Shown piece by piece: positions 30,969 to 35,769 of a stretch of DNA of 35,769 bases. Below the pieces are notes generated by a model. The model was given only the letters and a program-made list of their open reading frames with translations, ran no database searches and was not told where the DNA came from. Position numbers and translations under genes: made by a program. How positions within the stretch are numbered: the first letter of the stretch is position 1; every line of letters begins with the position of its first letter. Origin of the DNA: a candidate division WWE3 bacterium RIFCSPLOWO2_01_FULL_39_13 (GTDB lineage: Bacteria > Patescibacteriota > WWE3 > 2-01-FULL-39-13); the NCBI GenBank assembly GCA_001772665.1, contig MEVH01000007.1, positions 41,107-76,875 of the forward strand. Direction: 5' to 3'.

Positions 30969-31619
30969 ATGGATATGGAACTGATCGTCGGACTTGGAAA
31001 TCCCGAGCCTGAACATTCGTGGGCGAGGCATAACATGGGGAAGGAAACTGTTAATGAACTGAAGAGGATTTGGTTTTCTGATGCAAAATGGGAGTTAGAT
31101 AAGAAGCTTGGGGCGGAGATATGTAAAAGTTCTGTGGAAAGCCTCCAAACAGTGTTTGGAGAAGCAGCCCGTGGGGCATCTCGACTTCCGTCAGACTCGG
31201 GAATTGACCTCCCAGCAGTGTCTGGTGTTGTTCTTGCCAAGCCTCTTTGTTTTATGAATGAGATTGGTGGTGTAGTAAAGAAGCTTGTTGAATATTACGA
31301 CGTCGGGTTGAAAAATGTAGTTATTGTCTATGATGAGCTGGATCTTTCTGTCGGCGAGTACAAACTGGTATTTGACAGAGGATCCCATATTCATAACGGC
31401 ATCCTGTCTGTTGAAAATCATTTAAAATCCAAATCTTTCTGGCATCTGCGTGTCGGGGTGAGAGATCCAAAAATACCTGACAGCGTGCAAAAAACTGGGA
31501 GAGATCCTTCTAAGTATGTTTTGCATAAATTATCTTCTGGCGACAAAAAAAAGATCTTAAAAATGATTAACGAATCTATCACCGCTGAATTAAATAGCTT
31601 CTTGAGTAAAAAAATATAA
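30969..31619 (+). CDS. pth: Peptidyl-tRNA hydrolase
   Basis: 216 aa. LIVGLGNPEPEHSWARHNMG holds the catalytic His21; KPLCFMNEIGG, VYDELDLSVGEYKL and GSHIHNGILSVENHL are the other family motifs. It releases peptides from dropped-off peptidyl-tRNA. It is divergent: a loop of about 30 residues (about 58-90, with FGEAARGASRLPSD) is inserted before the KPxxFMN strand. The start is set by the TATAAT box. Confidence 0.93.
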   Translation: MDMELIVGLGNPEPEHSWARHNMGKETVNELKRIWFSDAKWELDKKLGAEICKSSVESLQTVFGEAARGASRLPSDSGIDLPAVSGVVLAKPLCFMNEIGGVVKKLVEYYDVGLKNVVIVYDELDLSVGEYKLVFDRGSHIHNGILSVENHLKSKSFWHLRVGVRDPKIPDSVQKTGRDPSKYVLHKLSSGDKKKILKMINESITAELNSFLSKKI

Positions 31620-31725
31620 CTTACGCAAATCAATTTAAGGTGGTAAAAATTACATAACCATTGAGACAGGCGATAGTTGATTCCTAAACGGATAGTTTTT
31701 GAGTTATCGGATTAATTTCTGACAA

Positions 31726-33405
31726 ATGTTTTATACCAAATATCGTCCGCAGAAATTTTCAGAATTGATAGGATTAAATCATGTAGTATCTTCTATTACT
31801 GGTGCAATTGCGGGAGGGAACCCCCCTCATGCTTACTTTTTTTCAGGCTCACGCGGAATAGGAAAAACCACAACGGCCCGGCTTATAGCTAAAGCTCTAA
31901 ACTGTGAGAGTCCAGAAATAAATTCGTCTGATTTAATAGTAAAATTTGAGCCCTGCGGAAAATGTTCAAATTGTTTGGCAATTCAAAATGGCAGTCATAT
32001 AGATTTAATAGAAATAGACGCAGCATCTAACAGAGGCATCGACAACATCCGCGAGCTTAAAGATAATGTCATTTTATCGCCGTCGCTTGGAAAGAGTAAA
32101 ATCTACATAATAGACGAGGTGCACATGCTTACAACAGAAGCCTCTAATGCGCTTCTTAAAACTCTTGAAGAGCCTCCGGCGCATGCGTATTTCATCTTGT
32201 GCACCACGAATCCTGAAAAAGTCCTTTTGACAATAAAATCCCGCTGCCAGCAGTTTCATTTAACACGGCCGACAACCGAGAATATTGTGGCGAAGCTTGT
32301 GAAAATTGTTAAGGATTCAAAAAAAGATATGGCCGATGAGAGCCTTAAAAAGATTGCGATAGCAGCTAAAGGAGCATACCGCGAGGCGGAAACGCTTTTA
32401 GAGCAGATAGTAAGCGGAGACGCTTCTGAAGATAAAATTCTGGCATCTCATAATCTTAACTATTTCTCGTTTGCCAAGGCTGTGTTTGCTGGCTCGCGTG
32501 CTGAATCAATTGAGCTTATACATGAAATTTATTCGGGCGGAGAAAACATAGAGTACTTTACAGAAAAGTTTGTTGAGTATCTGAGGTCTTTGTTATTTTC
32601 TAACTTGAAGGTTACCGGGGTAGATGATGTAATGGATTTAACTTCAGAGGAAGTTGAGTTTGCTGGCGGAATATCCATTACAAAACTTAAAGAAGGAATA
32701 GAAAAATTCAGCATGGCGTTGAATGAATTTAGATTCGCAGCTGTTCCAACGCTTCCGCTTGAGCTTGCAGCTGTTGAATTGGCAGGGGATAGAAAAGAGG
32801 ATACTGTGCGAAAGAATCCTTCCAGGCCTTTTGGCCCTGATAAAAAGATAGACTCCCAAAAAGAAGGCAAAAATGATAAATCACAAAAGGAGAAAATCGG
32901 CTCTTCAAAAGCAAGTGAAGAAGATAAAACCTCAAGTAAGTCTGATTCAAAAGAGTCCTCTTCGAAAGATGAAAAAATAGAAGTGGAGGATTCAAAAGAG
33001 CCCGAAGATAAATATGCGGATCTCTCCAACAATGCAGGTCTCTTTGTAGAATTCCCATACAAAGAGCTCATAGAAAAGGTGAAGCCGAGCAACCATTCTA
33101 TCAATTTAATGATGCATTCGTGTGATTTTGTCGGATTTGATGGCAAGAATCTGCATTTAACGGCCTATTATTCTTTTCACCGCGAGAGGCTTATGAGTGT
33201 GAAAGTTCGGGGGATAATAGAAAATGCTGCGCAAGAACTGACAGGAAGTGTCGTGGTTTTAAAATGCGGACTGTCTGCAAAAAAGCCCGATGCAAAAAAG
33301 CTGACTGATATGAATGTGATGCCTATTGTGAAAAAAGAGAAAGAAGAAGATGTAGACGAAATCTTCGAAAAAGTCTTCGGCGGGCATGTAGAGAGAAAGG
33401 AATAA
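31726..33405 (+). CDS. dnaX: DNA polymerase III subunit gamma/tau
   Basis: 559 aa. YRPQKFSELIG, Walker A GSRGIGKTT (41-49), the zinc module with CGKCSNC, Walker B IIDEVHML, NALLKTLEEPP and sensor SRC (KSRCQQF). A Ser/Lys/Glu-rich linker (about 355-430) leads to a tau-like C-terminal domain. It drives the clamp loader. I see no programmed frameshift slip site, so a separate gamma is not obvious. recR follows, without ybaB, after a palindromic element. Confidence 0.97.
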   Translation: MFYTKYRPQKFSELIGLNHVVSSITGAIAGGNPPHAYFFSGSRGIGKTTTARLIAKALNCESPEINSSDLIVKFEPCGKCSNCLAIQNGSHIDLIEIDAASNRGIDNIRELKDNVILSPSLGKSKIYIIDEVHMLTTEASNALLKTLEEPPAHAYFILCTTNPEKVLLTIKSRCQQFHLTRPTTENIVAKLVKIVKDSKKDMADESLKKIAIAAKGAYREAETLLEQIVSGDASEDKILASHNLNYFSFAKAVFAGSRAESIELIHEIYSGGENIEYFTEKFVEYLRSLLFSNLKVTGVDDVMDLTSEEVEFAGGISITKLKEGIEKFSMALNEFRFAAVPTLPLELAAVELAGDRKEDTVRKNPSRPFGPDKKIDSQKEGKNDKSQKEKIGSSKASEEDKTSSKSDSKESSSKDEKIEVEDSKEPEDKYADLSNNAGLFVEFPYKELIEKVKPSNHSINLMMHSCDFVGFDGKNLHLTAYYSFHRERLMSVKVRGIIENAAQELTGSVVVLKCGLSAKKPDAKKLTDMNVMPIVKKEKEEDVDEIFEKVFGGHVERKE

Positions 33406-33462
33406 CCTAAAATAGGAAATCCTCATATTCCGCTCATCCTTCTTTTACTATGCCGCTTAAAG

Positions 33463-33558
33463 CCACCGACTTCTGTCGGTGGATGAATAGGCGTCCGCCT
33501 AAGGCGGGTCGCGAAGCGTAGGCATAGGAAGCCACCAACTCCTGTTGGCGGTATTCAC
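33463..33558 (-). repeat. Palindromic repeat element, copy B (IS200/IS605-end-like)
   Basis: Read on the minus strand: GTGAATACCGCCAAC, hairpin CCGCCAAC-AGGA-GTTGGTGG (33551-33532), CTTCCTATGCC, an inner GC-rich foldback (CCGCC-TTA-GGCGG, about 33505-33493), and a second hairpin CCACCGAC-AGAA-GTCGGTGG (33482-33463). It has the same beginning as copy A at 15595 but is longer, with hairpins at both ends. No transposase. Together with its flanks it fills the 172-bp dnaX-recR spacer. Confidence 0.65.
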
Positions 33559-33565
33559 TTTCTTG

Positions 33566-33571
33566 TATACT
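33566..33571 (+). promoter_or_regulatory. -10 box of recR
   Basis: TATACT exactly 6 nt before the ATG at 33578; directly after the palindromic element. Confidence 0.6.
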
Positions 33572-33577
33572 ATCCCT

Positions 33578-34195
33578 ATGAAACTCCCGAAATCTATTCA
33601 AGATGTTGTTGACGGGTTTGAATCGCTTCCCGGAATTGGGCCAAAAACAGCGCAACGGCTTGCATTTTATCTTCTTCGTATGCCTAAAGATGATGTAGAG
33701 CATTTCGGGCATGCGGTAAATGAAATAAAATCCAAAACCCAGATTTGCGAAAAATGTTTTAATGTTTCAGAAGAAAAAACCTGCGATGTTTGCGGGGATG
33801 ATTTGCGTGATCGGTCTGTTTTGTGTGTTGTTGAATCTCCTTTGGATGTTCTGGCTATGGAAAAAAGCGGATATAAAGGTTTATATCATGTTTTGCATGG
33901 GGTTTTAAATCCAATAGCCGGAATCGGTCCTGACGAGATTTTTCTTGACCAGCTTTTTACAAGGCTGGGATCTTCTGATTCCATAAAAATAAAGGAAATT
34001 ATTCTTGCAACTAATACTTCTCTTGAAGGAGAATCCACCGCTATGTATATTGCAAAAGGTTTAAAAGAGCGGTTTGATGGCAAAATCAAAGTCTCAAGAA
34101 TCGGCAAAGGACTTCCAATAGGAGCTGATATCGAATATGCCGACGAACAGACCTTAAATGACGCCCTAAGCGGAAGAATTCAGTATAATCCGTAG
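33578..34195 (+). CDS. recR: Recombination protein RecR
   Basis: 205 aa, standard length. N-terminal HhH in FESLPGIGPKTAQRLAFYLL, a four-Cys zinc finger (CEKC and CDVC), and a Toprim domain with LCVVESPLDVLAME and LATNTSLEGESTAMYI. With RecF/RecO it loads RecA at gaps. The ATG at 33578 is chosen over 33545 since the family starts here and a TATACT box lies 6 nt before it. Confidence 0.97.
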   Translation: MKLPKSIQDVVDGFESLPGIGPKTAQRLAFYLLRMPKDDVEHFGHAVNEIKSKTQICEKCFNVSEEKTCDVCGDDLRDRSVLCVVESPLDVLAMEKSGYKGLYHVLHGVLNPIAGIGPDEIFLDQLFTRLGSSDSIKIKEIILATNTSLEGESTAMYIAKGLKERFDGKIKVSRIGKGLPIGADIEYADEQTLNDALSGRIQYNP

Positions 34196-34217
34196 AAGAG
34201 GATGTGAACTGTCTAGT

Positions 34218-34415
34218 ATGAAAAAAGCTAAAGTGATTGTTTTGGTTGCTGGTATTGTAATATTTTTGTCTATTGTGGAGTGGTGGTATTTCGCATATAT
34301 TACGGATAAAATTGTAAACCAAGGGACTACTCCCCCGAGTTTGATTACACTCATCGGGTCTTCAGTTGCAATTTGGGTTGGTGTACTGTCTTATCTGCTT
34401 AAGAAAGATGATTAG
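34218..34415 (+). CDS. Small membrane protein, 65 aa
   Basis: Two hydrophobic helices (about VIVLVAGIVIFLSIVEWWYF and LITLIGSSVAIWVGVLSYLL) joined by a short loop, with a Lys-rich N-terminus and a KKDD end. Not a recognised family. It lies 22 bp after recR, possibly in the same transcript. Confidence 0.55.
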   Translation: MKKAKVIVLVAGIVIFLSIVEWWYFAYITDKIVNQGTTPPSLITLIGSSVAIWVGVLSYLLKKDD

Positions 34416-34477
34416 TACATAAGAGTGTGTGAGTTTATAGATTTGACAGAACAAAAATTTAAAGAACTTATACAATA

Positions 34478-34552
34478 ATGGGACGAGCACAAAAGCAAAT
34501 TCGGGATGCACCAAGAAACGCCCAGCTGAGGAGAAAAGAGAGTAAAATTTAA
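34478..34552 (+). CDS. Possible 24-aa basic peptide
   Basis: ATG at 34478; product MGRAQKQIRDAPRNAQLRRK then ESKI. It has seven basic residues and no recognised family. A TTGACA (34443) and a TACAAT (34471-34476) lie upstream but with poor spacing. It may be a chance ORF or a gene remnant before rhuM. Confidence 0.25.
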   Translation: MGRAQKQIRDAPRNAQLRRKESKI

Positions 34553-34582
34553 TCATATGAAATCGGAGTTTTTGGGAATAAA

Positions 34583-35635
34583 ATGACAAACATAAAGAAA
34601 TTCGATATTCAAAAACAATTCAAAAAACTTCCCGATAATGAGATTGTTTTTTATCGTTCCCAAGACGGAATGATACATATTGAGGTGCTTTTTGCAGAGA
34701 TAAACATCTGGCTGACGCAGAAGCGAATCGCGGAACTTTTTGGAACAACTCCTCAAAATATCACCCAACACATTGGGAATATCTATACCGATGGTGAAAT
34801 TGACCAACCGGCAACTTGTAAGAATTTCTTACAAGTTCAGGGCGAAGGCGGTAGGCAGATAAAGCGAAATATAAAAATGTATTCCCTTGAAGTCATTATC
34901 GCCGTGGGATATCGCGTCAACTCAGATCGGGGGCGGGAATTTAGAGCGTGGGTCACAGAGATCCTCAAAAGTTATATTCATAAAGGGTATGCACTGGACA
35001 ATGACCGGATGAAATACGGCTCCCGTTTCAGCACCCGCTACTTTGAAGAATTATACGAGGAAATAAAGGATATTCGTACCAGCGAGCGGATGATGTATCA
35101 GAAAATCACGGATACTTATGCCACTGCGCTTGATTATTCACCGAATGCACCAGAGACAAAGGAGTTTTTTGCTACCGTTCAAAATAAATTACATTTTGCC
35201 ATTACCGGCAGCACAGCGGCTGAAATTGTGGCTAAAAGAGCTAATAGCTCAAGGCCAGTCATGGGATTGACCTCTTGGCGCAAATTTCCAAAAGGCAAGA
35301 TTATGCCGAGTGATATAGTAATCGCTAAAAATTATTTAAACAAAGATGAATTAAAGCATTTGGATCGGATCGGGAATATGTATCTTGATTACGCCGAAAT
35401 GCAGGCAGCTCGAGATAGGGTGATGACTATGAAGGATTGGAAGGAGAAGCTGGATGCATTCTTAAAGTTCAGCGAGTATGAGATCTTGACCAATGCAGGA
35501 AAGATTTCCCACGAGGTGGCCACCAAGCTGGCTTTGAAAGAATATAAGAAATATAAACCGGTTCAGGACAAAAGCTACATTTCTGACTTTGACCGCGTGG
35601 TGAAAAGTCTTTCTAAGCCTGCTAAGAAAAAATAA
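34583..35635 (+). CDS. RhuM family protein
   Basis: 350 aa. EVLFAEINIWLTQKRIAELF, TTPQNITQHIGNIYTDGEI, GGRQIKRNIKMYSLEVIIAVGYRVNS and FRAWVTEILKSYIHKGYALD are the family core; MYLDYAEMQA and the Lys-rich end complete it. RhuM proteins are common in type I restriction loci and defence islands; their biochemical role is not known. A nine-codon ORF (ATG at 34558) ends in an ATGA overlap with its start, which may couple translation. Confidence 0.88.
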   Translation: MTNIKKFDIQKQFKKLPDNEIVFYRSQDGMIHIEVLFAEINIWLTQKRIAELFGTTPQNITQHIGNIYTDGEIDQPATCKNFLQVQGEGGRQIKRNIKMYSLEVIIAVGYRVNSDRGREFRAWVTEILKSYIHKGYALDNDRMKYGSRFSTRYFEELYEEIKDIRTSERMMYQKITDTYATALDYSPNAPETKEFFATVQNKLHFAITGSTAAEIVAKRANSSRPVMGLTSWRKFPKGKIMPSDIVIAKNYLNKDELKHLDRIGNMYLDYAEMQAARDRVMTMKDWKEKLDAFLKFSEYEILTNAGKISHEVATKLALKEYKKYKPVQDKSYISDFDRVVKSLSKPAKKK

Positions 35636-35637
35636 CT

Positions 35638-35685
35638 ATGCAATATTCAGTTGTAAATTTAGACAAAACAATAACAAGCTTCTAG
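35638..35685 (+). pseudogene. 15-codon fragment resembling the start of a type I restriction S subunit
   Basis: Reads MQYSVVNLDKTITSF then stop. MxYSVVxL is a frequent N-terminus of HsdS-type specificity subunits, and RhuM genes often sit in such loci. Only 15 residues remain, so the call is weak. Confidence 0.25.
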
Positions 35686-35765
35686 GGCAATTGCATCTAA
35701 CCCGAACTTCACCCAATAAATGAGATAAAATACATTCATAGTTTTTCTTGCTTGAAAGGAGCACT

Positions 35766-35769
35766 ATGG
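35766..35769 (+). CDS. Start of a gene running out of the window
   Basis: ATG at 35766 with a Shine-Dalgarno AAGGAG 4 nt upstream and TAAAAT at 35726-35731 as a possible -10. Only the start codon is in the window. Confidence 0.45.

Noticed and set aside
1-35769. Recoding of TGA as glycine (as in some CPR phyla)
   Set aside because: TGA ends several genes at the expected length, for example 4560-4562 and 5626-5628.

Overview
The window looks like a chromosomal segment of a Candidate Phyla Radiation (Patescibacteria) bacterium, most plausibly Microgenomates-like. The evidence is moderately AT-rich DNA, the standard genetic code (TGA used as stop), a minimal set of core genes, a very short EF-Ts, Lys-rich tails on several ribosomal proteins, and many genes whose start codon lies about 6 nt after a TATAAT-like box (probable leaderless mRNAs). 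The surface protein at the left edge also ends in a C-terminal domain typical of secreted CPR proteins. Lineage is inferred from these traits; there is no rRNA here to confirm it.

Left accessory part (1-6835). It holds the 3' end of a long repeat-bearing surface or tail-fibre-like protein with an internal Peptidase_S74 chaperone domain, then a small unknown gene. Next come an AbiEi-type antitoxin with a wrecked partner gene, and a coupled pair made of a four-helix-bundle protein and a zinc-ribbon/HTH/PD-(D/E)XK nuclease fusion. A DUF4143-type ATPase follows.

Minus-strand translation cluster (6948-11610). In transcription order: secE-nusG-rplK-(NYN nuclease)-rplA-[L10 leader]-rplJ-rplL. It starts at a leaderless GTG. 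An unknown gene lies upstream of secE. rpoBC does not follow rplL.

Middle (11750-19810). Undecaprenol/diacylglycerol kinase; site-2 protease; two tRNA-Thr genes; a candidate structured RNA with its own promoter and terminator; rpmG; tRNA-Trp with a 51-bp tandem duplication of its 3' end; a 16-codon Lys-rich gene; an orphan OmpR-type regulator; rpmB; dprA-topA; and a stand-alone receiver protein.

Right part (20049-35769). A second DUF4143 ATPase; rpsB-tsf; two unknown helical proteins in the place where pyrH usually lies; frr; rseP flanked by a short repeat; proS; a HIT protein; rpsU-yqeY behind a structured leader; a strongly folded 156-nt element; ybeY; pth; dnaX; a palindromic IS200/IS605-like mini-element; recR; a small membrane protein; and RhuM followed by what may be a relic of a type I restriction S gene.

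Functionally the window is dominated by translation (ribosomal proteins L1, L7/L12, L10, L11, L28, L33, S2 and S21; EF-Ts, RRF, Pth, ProRS, YbeY, tRNAs), DNA processing and repair (DprA, TopA, DnaX, RecR) and membrane proteolysis (RseP, S2P-like). Accessory defence-like or mobile remnants are interspersed. All function calls come from reading motifs by eye; no database search was run.
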